A DNA stretch of 30,409 nucleotides from a virus. Of the stretch, positions 15,011-23,018 are shown piece by piece. A program made the position numbers and the translations under genes. The stretch is from positions 1 to 30,409 of IMG/VR virus record IMGVR_UViG_3300025141_000498; one strand, written 5' to 3'. Below the pieces are notes generated by a model. The model did not search any database. It saw only the letters and a list, made by a program, of their open reading frames with translations, and was not told where the DNA came from. Each line of letters starts with the position of its first letter. The stretch's first letter is position 1.

Positions 15011-17716
15011 TTCTTTCATAAAGTAATTTTCACTTAAATTCATTTTTAACCAGTACTCTTTTTCTTCTGGTGATATAGTTAGTATCTCTTCTAATAAATC
15101 TTGGTCGGATTCTTTTCTTGGTACCCCATTTATTAACTCACATTGTGTGTTAGTGTAGTACTCTCTATCTTCCGGTATCTTCTTAAGAAGTGTATCTCTA
15201 ACTTCTGGTTTAAAACAAACTAGTAATGGCTCTACTCTTTTATTAAATGTGGATATGTACCTTGGTACATTATATTCACCTGTCATTCCACTCTCTAAAT
15301 CATTTTCAGATATTAAATAAGAGTTTAAAACAATTTCTTCTGAACCATCTTTTTTCTTTTTTCTTTGTACGTCACCATGAGACATAGCGGTCCCATTATT
15401 AACATAATAAATTGTATCACCTAAAGATACTGGAATATTTTCTTTAATGATTAATTCCATGTGTGCTTGACGTGCCATTAAATGCCCAGCTTTAGTTCTT
15501 TGTTTACATCTTTTTTTGTAGGACTCTATTGTTTGTTTAACTCTAGATTTGTTCGCGATTTTTGCTAAAAGAATTTCTTTATTGTAAATAATAGTTAGAT
15601 ATTCGTAATAATACTCTATAAATTCAGTTCCTTTTCCTTCTAATAATAATCTTAGTCCTTTGTCTATAAATTCTTCTAGGTATCCTTGTATCTTTTTAGA
15701 TTTAATAGAATTTCCTGTTAGTTTGACAATTCCGTTTTTCATTAATAATGCATAGTTTTTTCTTGCAACATTAATACAAGCTGGCCATTGTCCATCAGTG
15801 TCTAACCCCATTTCACCTCTCATAAATAAATCATTATATTCTGCAACGTCTGCTTCACTACCTAAATATGCTTTATATTTTTCCACCAATTCATTATTAC
15901 CCACTCCTATATATTCTCTACCTTCTACATTAGTGGGGCAAGAAAAATTCACACCGTCTGTATCCATAACTAATGGGTCATATCCTTTATCCCTAAAAAA
16001 TTTAACCATATGTCTTAAATATTGTCTTGCAGTACAGGTGACTTTTTCACCCATATCCATATCACCCCACGGAAATACATGAGGAGCGGATAAAGAACCA
16101 AACATGGAGTTGATGAAAATTTTAATAGGTAATTGTTTTCTACCAAAACTTTCTGATTTTTTAGTGTCTTTAGTGTAATACTCAGAAGCTAAATTTTTAT
16201 ATTTAATTCTAGTATCTCTGAAATATTTTAACATACCTTTCATCGCGTCTGTTATATCACATTCTGGGAAAACATTATGGACTAGTTGAATTGATGGATA
16301 TAGGGAGCTAAAGTCTAACTTTAATACGTTAGTCGAGTATCCAGTCTTTACGAGACGAGATAGTCCTCCGATAAATGGGCGTTTGTGTGCTTTTTCCGGG
16401 ATTGCCAGTCCTTTATGGTATGACCACGCTAACATCAACATTTTCCATAAAGTAGCTGTACCCATTGTAGAGACTCTTTCGTAAGAAGTGGGTACCATAC
16501 TAGCTAGTAAAAACGACGCTTGGTTAAATTGGTCATCTACTTCCATGGTTTCCCACAAATCATCCATTAAATATCTTTCAACAATTTCAGCTCCACCAAC
16601 CTTTTGGTAAACTTCCGGAAATTTTTTATCTATATTGTATAACCCCTCACCCCCAACAGGTTTATATTTTCCGTTTTCTATGTTTAAATAAAACTCTTTA
16701 TTTTCTCTGTAGGTTGAGGCTATTTTATCACCTTTAACATATACCCGATTTGGTTTTTCTGAATTAGTGAACTTTGTGATATATTTTAATCCCCAGCTTT
16801 TTATCTCTGAATTAATGGTTTGAGCTCTTCTTACCGCGTGTGCAATATCTAAAGAATTACAACCCCATATCTTTATTTGTTTATAATCCTCTATTTCAGC
16901 TCCTAATTTTAAAACACCGTCATTAATTTTATATCCTTGGCTTGGGTTTAAGGTTTTAAATCTAGTTGTATCCATTTGTAAAATTTCAGCTCTTTTGAAT
17001 ATCCAGTTCCAATCAAAATTAGATGAGTTGTACCCACCTATAATAGTTGGTTTAAGATTATATATTGTCTCAAAAAACTCATATATAGCTTCGGATTCTT
17101 CCACTTCACTTTCTCCTATCTCAATAACTTTTTCAAACCCTCTATTATCTTTCATCCCTACCATAAAAATCCTGCCGTCTTCCGGATTTAAAGCTGTTGT
17201 CTCTAAATCAAATACAAATCTATGGACATTATCGTATTCTTCAAACCCTTTAAATAGTCTTTTCTTTTTTTGAATGAGGTACTGTTCTATGGGTGTTAAA
17301 ATTAATATTGAGTCTCTGTTTTCTGTTTCCCATGGATTTAATCCTCCTTGTCTAAAAAATGTAACTAAGTCTCTGTATGTTTTTGTAGTTTTTATTAAGT
17401 AAGTTAAACCGTTGTCTAACCTTTCGTTGTTCCCAGTTTCTAATTTTTCTATTAAAATGCCGTGTTTAGATATAGCTTGTTTCTGAGCGTGTTTATCACC
17501 ATTATAAAAATTCTTTTTACTTAAATCACCAACCCAACAAAAAGGTATAAATGTGTCAGACTCAATTACCTTACCTTTGTCTGGGTATTCCTTTATTTTA
17601 TAAATTTTTCCATTTCTCCAACCATATTCAAGAGCTACAATATATTCTTCTGGGTCATTACCCAGTAAAAATTCTTGTATTTCTTCTTGTGTAGCTTTGT
17701 CTATTGTATTATCCAT
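14987..17716 (-). CDS. gp43: Family B DNA polymerase, T4 gp43-type
   Basis: The 909-residue protein is close to the length of T4 gp43 (898). The 3'-5' exonuclease motifs are intact. Exo I is FDLETT with D170 and E172, Exo II is NSSNFDWNW with D235, and Exo III is YLMDD with Y382 and D386. Polymerase motif A is LDFSSLYPSI with D468. Motif B is KIFINSMFG with K532, N536 and G540. Motif C is MDTDG with D585 and D587. Motif C usually reads DTDS; Gly replaces Ser here. It is the replicative, proofreading polymerase. The gene is isolated among structural genes on the minus strand, with a host-type promoter and a 23-nt leader, which suggests early or middle expression. Its 3' end overlaps the appendage gene by 24 nt. 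Confidence 0.97.
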   Translation of the reverse strand: MDNTIDKATQEEIQEFLLGNDPEEYIVALEYGWRNGKIYKIKEYPDKGKVIESDTFIPFCWVGDLSKKNFYNGDKHAQKQAISKHGILIEKLETGNNERLDNGLTYLIKTTKTYRDLVTFFRQGGLNPWETENRDSILILTPIEQYLIQKKKRLFKGFEEYDNVHRFVFDLETTALNPEDGRIFMVGMKDNRGFEKVIEIGESEVEESEAIYEFFETIYNLKPTIIGGYNSSNFDWNWIFKRAEILQMDTTRFKTLNPSQGYKINDGVLKLGAEIEDYKQIKIWGCNSLDIAHAVRRAQTINSEIKSWGLKYITKFTNSEKPNRVYVKGDKIASTYRENKEFYLNIENGKYKPVGGEGLYNIDKKFPEVYQKVGGAEIVERYLMDDLWETMEVDDQFNQASFLLASMVPTSYERVSTMGTATLWKMLMLAWSYHKGLAIPEKAHKRPFIGGLSRLVKTGYSTNVLKLDFSSLYPSIQLVHNVFPECDITDAMKGMLKYFRDTRIKYKNLASEYYTKDTKKSESFGRKQLPIKIFINSMFGSLSAPHVFPWGDMDMGEKVTCTARQYLRHMVKFFRDKGYDPLVMDTDGVNFSCPTNVEGREYIGVGNNELVEKYKAYLGSEADVAEYNDLFMRGEMGLDTDGQWPACINVARKNYALLMKNGIVKLTGNSIKSKKIQGYLEEFIDKGLRLLLEGKGTEFIEYYYEYLTIIYNKEILLAKIANKSRVKQTIESYKKRCKQRTKAGHLMARQAHMELIIKENIPVSLGDTIYYVNNGTAMSHGDVQRKKKKDGSEEIVLNSYLISENDLESGMTGEYNVPRYISTFNKRVEPLLVCFKPEVRDTLLKKIPEDREYYTNTQCELINGVPRKESDQDLLEEILTISPEEKEYWLKMNLSENYFMKELGILDTV

Positions 17717-17739
17717 AATTTAGTATATATGCTGATATA

Positions 17740-17770
17740 CAAAGATAAGTAAAGAATTTAAGTTAATCAA
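17740..17770 (-). promoter_or_regulatory. Bacteroidota-type promoter, DNA polymerase (TTG-N20-TATCTTTG)
   Basis: On the minus strand, TTG (complement of 17768-17770), exactly 20 nt, then TATCTTTG (complement of 17740-17747). The box and spacing are identical to those before the lipoprotein gene, with 23 nt to the ATG. Confidence 0.74.
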
Positions 17771-17773
17771 TTA

Positions 17774-18157
17774 TTATGAACAAGGGGATTTGACAAAAGA
17801 TTCAGAAATATTAATATAAAGATTTTCACGTATGGGGACTATCAATTCTGTATTATCATCATGAAAATATATTATAAATTGCCCTTCAAATCTACCGCTT
17901 TTTCTAACATCACGTCTTTGCCATGGATAATAAATGTAATATTCAATGTCTGAATTAGGAGATGTTGGTGTTTTACTTACAATTCCTGCTGTTTGGTTTA
18001 CAACTTTAGGTATTCCCGTTGTGGTGTCTTTCATGGAAAAATATATACTAGAATTAGCTAGTTTTTCGTGAAAATTACGAAAATCATTTCTACCATCTTG
18101 CACTAATTGCATTTTAAGTATTGGTTCTATTGAGTCTTTTCTAATAAAAAATTCCAT
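17774..18157 (-). CDS. Small late structural-type protein, BppU-like fold possible
   Basis: This 127-residue protein opens MEFFIRKDSIEPILKMQLVQ and continues SSIYFSMKDTTTGIPKVVNQ and FEGQFIIYFHDDNTELIVPI. The order (strand with Ser-Met, a linker strand, a Gly-Arg-Phe-x-Gly-x-Phe strand, a terminal Pro-Ile strand) recalls the N-terminal domain of baseplate upper proteins (BppU, PF10651), an Ig-like fold. In that family the domain attaches receptor-binding parts to the baseplate. The similarity is by eye and weak. A TATTTATA element is 15 nt upstream. It follows the larger Cys-rich protein on the same strand, so a shared structural role is likely. Confidence 0.55.
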   Translation of the reverse strand: MEFFIRKDSIEPILKMQLVQDGRNDFRNFHEKLANSSIYFSMKDTTTGIPKVVNQTAGIVSKTPTSPNSDIEYYIYYPWQRRDVRKSGRFEGQFIIYFHDDNTELIVPIRENLYINISESFVKSPCS

Positions 18158-18172
18158 TCTTTCTCTTTTTAA

Positions 18173-18180
18173 TATAAATA
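18173..18180 (-). promoter_or_regulatory. Late-type TATTTATA element at 18173
   Basis: The minus strand reads ATATTTATATTAAAAAG, 15 nt before the ATG at 18157. Confidence 0.53.
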
Positions 18181-18202
18181 TCTAACCATTGTGTATTTAT
18201 CC

Positions 18203-20212
18203 CTACTCCGCATATGGTAAGTCACAGTCTACACATCCACTATCACAATTTTTACATTCTTCACAATCAATTAAAGAATATCTACTCTTATTAATTAAAA
18301 AATTATGATATATTTCATCTGGTGTTAACGGTTTTATATAGTACATCATTTGAGAAATTCCACCTATAAATGTACCGCCAAACCAATTTCTTATAAGTGT
18401 TTGGTCTGAGTTAGGTACGAAAGATGTCCAATTAGTAGTATCACATGACATAGAGAACATAGCTGAGGATAAACCTAACGCTCCACCACCCCAAGACATA
18501 TTGTAAGCTACACCCATTTGTGTTTGTTTATTGGTGTTTAGTTGTCTAGGTATGATTTCCTCATAATTTTCAACTGTGTGGACTCTTCTACCATTAACAT
18601 AAAATGTTAAGGTACCTAATCTATATTCTCTTTCCGCAAACCATTTCTGTACATATGCTCCATGACAATTAAAATCAAAATATGCGTCTTCAATAAATCT
18701 AGGGTACTGGTCTTTACAAGGATTAATTTCTGGTGTTACACCTACTGGATTACATCCAAATGGGGCAATGCCCCCATCTTTATGGGTTCCGTATCTTTGA
18801 AATTTGTCTGTCCTTACTCTTACCAAATCATTTATTCCACCATTATTAAAAATTTCACAATCTTCTAATTCTAAATTTCTTTTAAATACTATATCTACTT
18901 GTATCCATGTATCCACACAATTACCACTTTGGGTTATGAATGCACATATAGGGTCTGAGTAACTTTCTTCTATTTCGGAGTCACAATAAAAAGTCTTTCC
19001 GGTATTACACTCCTCACTGGTTCCTGTAGTAATACAATATCCACTATATCTTAATGTCCTATATCCAATTTTCATGTCATCAGTTAATCTAAATCCAAGT
19101 GCGTTGCTATAAACATCATATCTAGCGTTAGGAGACTGGTTTTGATATCGTACTTTTACTGGGTCTTCTTCAGTCATACAACACCCACTAATACCTGATA
19201 ATGTAGTACATGCAGATAATTCTGCGAAGTTATCAATATTGCTTCCTGTAAAACCCCATTTATCTTCTGCTCTTATTCCTTTATAGAAAAAGAATCCTCC
19301 TGTGTTAGATGGGGTAGATGGTGGATTATAATTTAGTAGTGTTTGTGGTGGGTTTGGTCCAAAAGCTGTCATTATCGGTGGTATACATAATGTTGCTGCA
19401 CTAGAAGTTACACTTATAGTTACCCCACTTTCCCAATTAATAAATCTATTCCATCCACTAGTATTATAACAATTTCCATATAGTCCTTGTTGTCCTGTAT
19501 AGGGAGCTGGGCCATCTGGGCCTATTATTGTATTACCCACACTATTAATTTTTAAATAAGTCTCAAAAGACCATCCTCTATTTGGCCGTGTTGGTAGGAC
19601 TTCATATGGATAACCATATAATTTATAAAATCCTTGATAAAAACCACCTCTTAGGTCTTGGTAGTACCCCGACCCATCAAATGCACTAAGTATAGAAGTA
19701 TCTATTGTTGAGTTTAATGTTCCTGCTGGTGTTAGTGCCTTAACTTGTATCATCTTAAATCTTTTGTCGTACGCAAAACTATTAAATTGTTGGGGGGCTG
19801 GTAGTGTATCATATAAATTAATACAGGAAGTACTACCGGGGGTAAGTAGTCCATTGTCTGTGCCAGTCCATATAATATCGCAAAGACTAATTGGTGTCAC
19901 ACCAGTATAGGGGCACTCACAAGTAGATTTGGCTTGAGGCCAGTATAATTTACTTAGTACAACAAAGGGTGTGGTACTAGCAGTTTGAATCCCACAATTA
20001 GTAACTGGTTGTGTTCCAGAATTAGGACTAGCTAAATCAATCCATACAGGTAAACTACTTCCAGAGGTAGCATCAATAATTGAAGTAGAGTACACTACTT
20101 GTTGATTAAAATCTTTTTCATCAGAAGCTAAAAATATATCATAGTAAGAACTATAATTTATTTTAGCGTCTAATCTATTGAAATAATAGTTATTTAAATT
20201 TTGTGTTCCCAT
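18203..20212 (-). CDS. Cys-rich late protein with LamG/lectin-like features
   Basis: This 669-residue protein looks like a virion appendage. A segment from about 211, RPNRGWSFETYLKI, and a C-terminal part with LGTLTFYVNGRRVHTVENYE (532-551) and GGISQMMYYIKPLTPDEIYH (about 617-636) match the strand and ending patterns of LamG or concanavalin-like jelly-roll domains. Such domains often bind sugars. It contains many Cys, including CECPYTG, SGCCMTEED and a terminal cluster at Cys650, 653, 656, 660 and 663, before the end DLPYAE. Such spacing might bind metal or form disulfides. A host-receptor or surface-sugar contact is inferred. A late-type element ends four bases before the ATG, so the mRNA may be leaderless. 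Confidence 0.62.
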   Translation of the reverse strand: MGTQNLNNYYFNRLDAKINYSSYYDIFLASDEKDFNQQVVYSTSIIDATSGSSLPVWIDLASPNSGTQPVTNCGIQTASTTPFVVLSKLYWPQAKSTCECPYTGVTPISLCDIIWTGTDNGLLTPGSTSCINLYDTLPAPQQFNSFAYDKRFKMIQVKALTPAGTLNSTIDTSILSAFDGSGYYQDLRGGFYQGFYKLYGYPYEVLPTRPNRGWSFETYLKINSVGNTIIGPDGPAPYTGQQGLYGNCYNTSGWNRFINWESGVTISVTSSAATLCIPPIMTAFGPNPPQTLLNYNPPSTPSNTGGFFFYKGIRAEDKWGFTGSNIDNFAELSACTTLSGISGCCMTEEDPVKVRYQNQSPNARYDVYSNALGFRLTDDMKIGYRTLRYSGYCITTGTSEECNTGKTFYCDSEIEESYSDPICAFITQSGNCVDTWIQVDIVFKRNLELEDCEIFNNGGINDLVRVRTDKFQRYGTHKDGGIAPFGCNPVGVTPEINPCKDQYPRFIEDAYFDFNCHGAYVQKWFAEREYRLGTLTFYVNGRRVHTVENYEEIIPRQLNTNKQTQMGVAYNMSWGGGALGLSSAMFSMSCDTTNWTSFVPNSDQTLIRNWFGGTFIGGISQMMYYIKPLTPDEIYHNFLINKSRYSLIDCEECKNCDSGCVDCDLPYAE

Positions 20213-20216
20213 TAAT

Positions 20217-20224
20217 TATAAATA
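20217..20224 (-). promoter_or_regulatory. Late-type TATTTATA element at 20217
   Basis: The minus strand reads GTATTTATAATTA and then ATG at 20212. It is one of a divergent pair with the plus-strand copy at 20243-20250. Confidence 0.55.
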
Positions 20225-20242
20225 CTATTTGATTGGTTTAGA

Positions 20243-20250
20243 TATTTATA
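20243..20250 (+). promoter_or_regulatory. Late-type TATTTATA element, gene 20264 operon
   Basis: GATATTTATAAATAAAAG lies 13 nt before the ATG at 20264. It is the probable start of transcription for the five-gene run ending at 22970. Confidence 0.58.
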
Positions 20251-20263
20251 AATAAAAGTATAT

Positions 20264-21139
20264 ATGAAAAGAATTGACGCAATAGAGGTAGTTACCCAAA
20301 AACTTAGGGGATTAAAGTCATTATTAAATGAAGGTAAGTCAGTATCTCCTGTTGAATTTTTTACTTTATCGGAAGTTTTTAAATTTCAAATAGAGCCTAA
20401 ATCTCATCGATTTACAGCTATATGTTTAGATGAGGCTTCTAAAACAGACGACGTTAAGAAACATTTAGAGATAGTTGAGTCTATAGTTGGTGAATCTTCT
20501 AGTGGTTCCACAACTGGAAAAACTAGTGGTGAAACTGCAGAAGTTAATGAGTTGTTAGATTACGATGGTTCTATACAGAGTAGTAAAGTACCTCCAGGTG
20601 TAGAGAACGTAAAAAGTATTAGTTCTAGAAAAACTACAGATGATGTTGAGAAAGCTACCAGACAAGGTGGTACTTGGACTGGGGCTGGTAACTGGTTTAA
20701 ACAATATTATGGTGAGTCTGTAGAAGAAATAGGTGAAATTGATAAGTCTGGGGTGTTAGGTGTAGATGAGACCGACCAATTAGATTTTGATGGGGCGGTA
20801 GACTATTATGAAAAAGAACTAGAGATGCCTAAAGATGAAGCTGTGGAACGTGTGGAGAAAGAACGAGGGCCTGAAACATTAGAAAAAAGTAAACAAGATG
20901 GTTCTTTTACTAGACATAGATTAACTGAAAAAGAAACCTATAAAAAATTAGCAGAAGATAAGGCTCGTAATATGATTGAGGTCATTTTATCTAATAATTC
21001 TGAGTCTGGTGAATTAACTGAAAAAGATATCAACTTGACTACTAAAAAAATAAAAGGGTTAGTTAGATTTGCGAAAGCAAACGGTATTGAGGATGTTCAA
21101 GAGTTATTAGACATGGTAAAATCTAAGTGGGATGAATAG
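20264..21139 (+). CDS. Unknown late protein, first of a five-gene run
   Basis: This 291-residue protein is not recognised. The N-terminal 75 residues appear folded (IDAIEVVTQKLRGLKSLLNE, FFTLSEVFKFQIEPKS, FTAICLDEASK). Residues about 78-95 are a low-complexity linker (SSSGSTTGKTSGETAE). The rest is acidic and Lys-rich, with helices KDEAVERVEKERGPETLEK and a C-terminal helix pair, VRFAKANGIEDVQELLDMV. The whole is largely helical with a flexible middle, as in scaffold or internal head proteins, but nothing proves that. It has the late-type element and overlaps the next gene by 8 nt, so translation is probably coupled. Confidence 0.7.
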   Translation: MKRIDAIEVVTQKLRGLKSLLNEGKSVSPVEFFTLSEVFKFQIEPKSHRFTAICLDEASKTDDVKKHLEIVESIVGESSSGSTTGKTSGETAEVNELLDYDGSIQSSKVPPGVENVKSISSRKTTDDVEKATRQGGTWTGAGNWFKQYYGESVEEIGEIDKSGVLGVDETDQLDFDGAVDYYEKELEMPKDEAVERVEKERGPETLEKSKQDGSFTRHRLTEKETYKKLAEDKARNMIEVILSNNSESGELTEKDINLTTKKIKGLVRFAKANGIEDVQELLDMVKSKWDE

Positions 21140-21587
21140 TGATTTAAAAAATGATATTTATTCTTTGCCGGATAACTTAATAGATAGATTAAATTTATCC
21201 TTAAAAAATTTAAGTCCTGGTGATAGTGGGTATGATAGGTGTAAAAAAATTGTATCCGACGGTAGTGTTGGGTATTCTCAAGCTAAAAAGATGAAGCATG
21301 AATTAGAGAATGACTTAGATGGTGAAGATTACGAGGTGGTTGGTGGTGACGATATGTTGGATTTTATAAACACGTCATTGGGTGGAAGAAGAGATAGTAC
21401 GTATAAATCAAAAAAAGTTAGACAGAATAGTGGGGAGGAAAATGTATTTAAGAAGTCCCACACAAAAGATAGGTCTAAGAACCCAACTAAAGTTAGAAAA
21501 ATTAAAGTGGCAACAAAAAGTGACGATATAAATAATAATAGAGCTGTCTATGAAGAAATAGATAGAATAAAACAATTAATAAATTAA
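21132..21587 (+). CDS. Unknown protein with basic C-terminal half
   Basis: The ATG at 21132 lies inside the end of the previous gene (8-nt overlap). The 151-residue product starts with a helical acidic part (MNSDLKNDIYSLPDNLIDRL, YSQAKKMKHELENDLDGED). From about 95 it becomes a strongly basic, probably disordered tail (KSKKVRQNSGEENVFKKSH, then DRSKNPTKVRKIKVATKS). The last 20 residues form another helix (YEEIDRIKQLIN). A nucleic-acid-binding or protein-binding tail is suggested by composition only. It belongs to the late five-gene run. Confidence 0.68.
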   Translation: MNSDLKNDIYSLPDNLIDRLNLSLKNLSPGDSGYDRCKKIVSDGSVGYSQAKKMKHELENDLDGEDYEVVGGDDMLDFINTSLGGRRDSTYKSKKVRQNSGEENVFKKSHTKDRSKNPTKVRKIKVATKSDDINNNRAVYEEIDRIKQLIN

Positions 21588-21593
21588 AAAATT

Positions 21594-21935
21594 ATGGCAG
21601 ATTTTAATCAAAAAAAACCAGGTGAAGCATTAACTAATATGAGTGAAAAATTTAGAAAACAAAATTTAGTTAAAAATACATATCCAGTGTCGGACTCTGA
21701 AGGATATAGTCCTAACCACCCAAATGCAATGGCAGATGGTGATGATAAGGGTAGGGGGAGTGCTATTTATCTCGATGTCTTTGGTGAAGATATAGGTACT
21801 CGTACTGATATTCATGGTAATGGGGAAGCTAACACTGGAAGAGTTAATAACTTAAAGACTAACCTTTATGGAAAAAGTAACGAATATAGTTCGGGTAATA
21901 TTGATTCTGATGGGGGTTATGAACCTCAAATGTAA
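21594..21935 (+). CDS. Unknown small Asn/Gly/Asp-rich protein
   Basis: This 113-residue protein begins 6 nt after the previous stop, preceded by AAAAAATT. It is very hydrophilic and Gly-, Asn- and Asp-rich (PNHPNAMADGDDKGRGSA, GTRTDIHGNGEANTGRVN, SNEYSSGNIDSDGGYEPQ) and is probably disordered or folded only on a partner. There is no Cys, Trp or membrane segment. It fits a minor virion or assembly factor encoded in the late run, but no family was recognised. Confidence 0.65.
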   Translation: MADFNQKKPGEALTNMSEKFRKQNLVKNTYPVSDSEGYSPNHPNAMADGDDKGRGSAIYLDVFGEDIGTRTDIHGNGEANTGRVNNLKTNLYGKSNEYSSGNIDSDGGYEPQM

Positions 21936-21937
21936 AA

Positions 21938-22339
21938 ATGAATTTACTAGATTCTTTAGTGTCGATATTGGTGGAACAAGTATCTAATAGTGTGGTTAAA
22001 GACGCTATTACTAATAAACATACTTGTGAAATAAGGTATCTGGATGATGAAAAATTACCTAGCGGGGGAAATGTTAGGGTTGTTCAACCAGTAGCTTATG
22101 GTTATTCCAAAAAAGATAATCCAGTTATTAGAGCTTATCAAACTTCTGGGCCCTCTTTAAAAGTAGATGAAAAAGGTATACCTTTACCGGATTGGAGGTT
22201 ATTTAGGGTAGATAGAATAAAAACTATGAAGCCGAAGAAGGGTGATGATAGTTTATTCTTGACTTTTGAGGAACCTCCATTATATAATCCTATGGGGGAT
22301 AACTCCATGACTAGAGTTTTATACAATTCAAAATTTTAA
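21938..22339 (+). CDS. WYL-domain-like small protein
   Basis: This 133-residue protein starts 2 nt after the previous stop codon. Residues 21-98 have the WYL-domain layout. A helix (VVKDAITNKH) is followed by a strand with EIRYLDDE, then RVVQPVAYGYSKKDNP, IRAYQTSGPS and the typical closing motif RLFRVDRIKTM at 87-97. In bacterial regulators and defence proteins, WYL domains bind nucleic acid or small ligands and pass on a signal through a linked DNA-binding domain. Here the domain stands alone with no HTH and lies in a late structural-type operon, so regulation is not obvious. The call is by pattern; an unrelated SH3-like barrel is the alternative. Confidence 0.6.
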   Translation: MNLLDSLVSILVEQVSNSVVKDAITNKHTCEIRYLDDEKLPSGGNVRVVQPVAYGYSKKDNPVIRAYQTSGPSLKVDEKGIPLPDWRLFRVDRIKTMKPKKGDDSLFLTFEEPPLYNPMGDNSMTRVLYNSKF

Positions 22340-22343
22340 AATT

Positions 22344-22970
22344 ATGACAGACATGACAACATTACAACAATCATTAATAAACGCTAAAAGAGTTATGAGT
22401 AAAGTGGATGGTGGAGATTTTACTAAAAGTGGTATATCATTACCTTCTTCTACTTCTAATTCTACACCTAATGTTAATATGGGTAGTGTACAACAACATA
22501 TGCCTCCACAATCTACCATTAACGAATCTATACCTACACAGCCCGCTAATCTTAAACCAAAGGCTAATATGAGTGAAGAAAAGATTAAAAGTTCTAACCT
22601 ACCTCAAGCTATTAAAGAAGCTATGATAAATACACCCATACCAGATATTCCATTCAACGGAGGTGGAGTTGGTTTAAGTGAAGAATTTTTAAATGGAGTA
22701 AAAACTGAAATGAGTAAACAGGGAATGGAGACATCACCTGCTTATGTTGACGAACCACAGGATACACTAAGTGTTCCCCCAATACAAAGGTCAATATCCC
22801 ATACTAAAAAAATAACATCAAAAAATCTTAAATCAATAATTAAAGAGTCCGTAAAAGAGCTTATAGATGAAACTATAGGTTTAAAAACAGATAATGAAGA
22901 AAATTTTCAATTCCGTGTGGGGAATAAAATTTTTTATGGTAAGATAACTTCTAGTAAAAACATAAAATAA
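22344..22970 (+). CDS. Unknown late protein, Pro/Ser/Gln-rich linker and C-terminal helical motif
   Basis: This 208-residue protein has a Ser/Pro/Gln-rich, probably disordered part at about 30-75. The segment SSNLPQAIKEAMINTPIPDI at 83-102, followed by GVGLSEEFLN, looks like a docking helix. Near the C-terminus is ITSKNLKSIIKESVKELIDE (157-176), the short helical motif shared with four other proteins. It ends FQFRVGNKIFYGKITSSK. The gene is the last of the late five-gene run, with its ATG 4 nt after the WYL-like gene. No recognised family; a linker or tether in the particle would fit the layout. Confidence 0.68.
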   Translation: MTDMTTLQQSLINAKRVMSKVDGGDFTKSGISLPSSTSNSTPNVNMGSVQQHMPPQSTINESIPTQPANLKPKANMSEEKIKSSNLPQAIKEAMINTPIPDIPFNGGGVGLSEEFLNGVKTEMSKQGMETSPAYVDEPQDTLSVPPIQRSISHTKKITSKNLKSIIKESVKELIDETIGLKTDNEENFQFRVGNKIFYGKITSSKNIK

Positions 22971-22983
22971 CCACAATACTCCT

Positions 22984-23014
22984 TTGACATATTAATATTT
23001 TTACTTTATTATTA
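22984..23014 (+). promoter_or_regulatory. Host-type promoter candidate, glycosyltransferase block
   Basis: TTG at 22984-22986 is followed after 20 nt by TATTATTA at 23007-23014, a poorer match to TAnnTTTG. Spacing equals that of four other elements in this window. The box ends four bases before the ATG at 23019. Confidence 0.45.
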
Positions 23015-23018
23015 GTTC

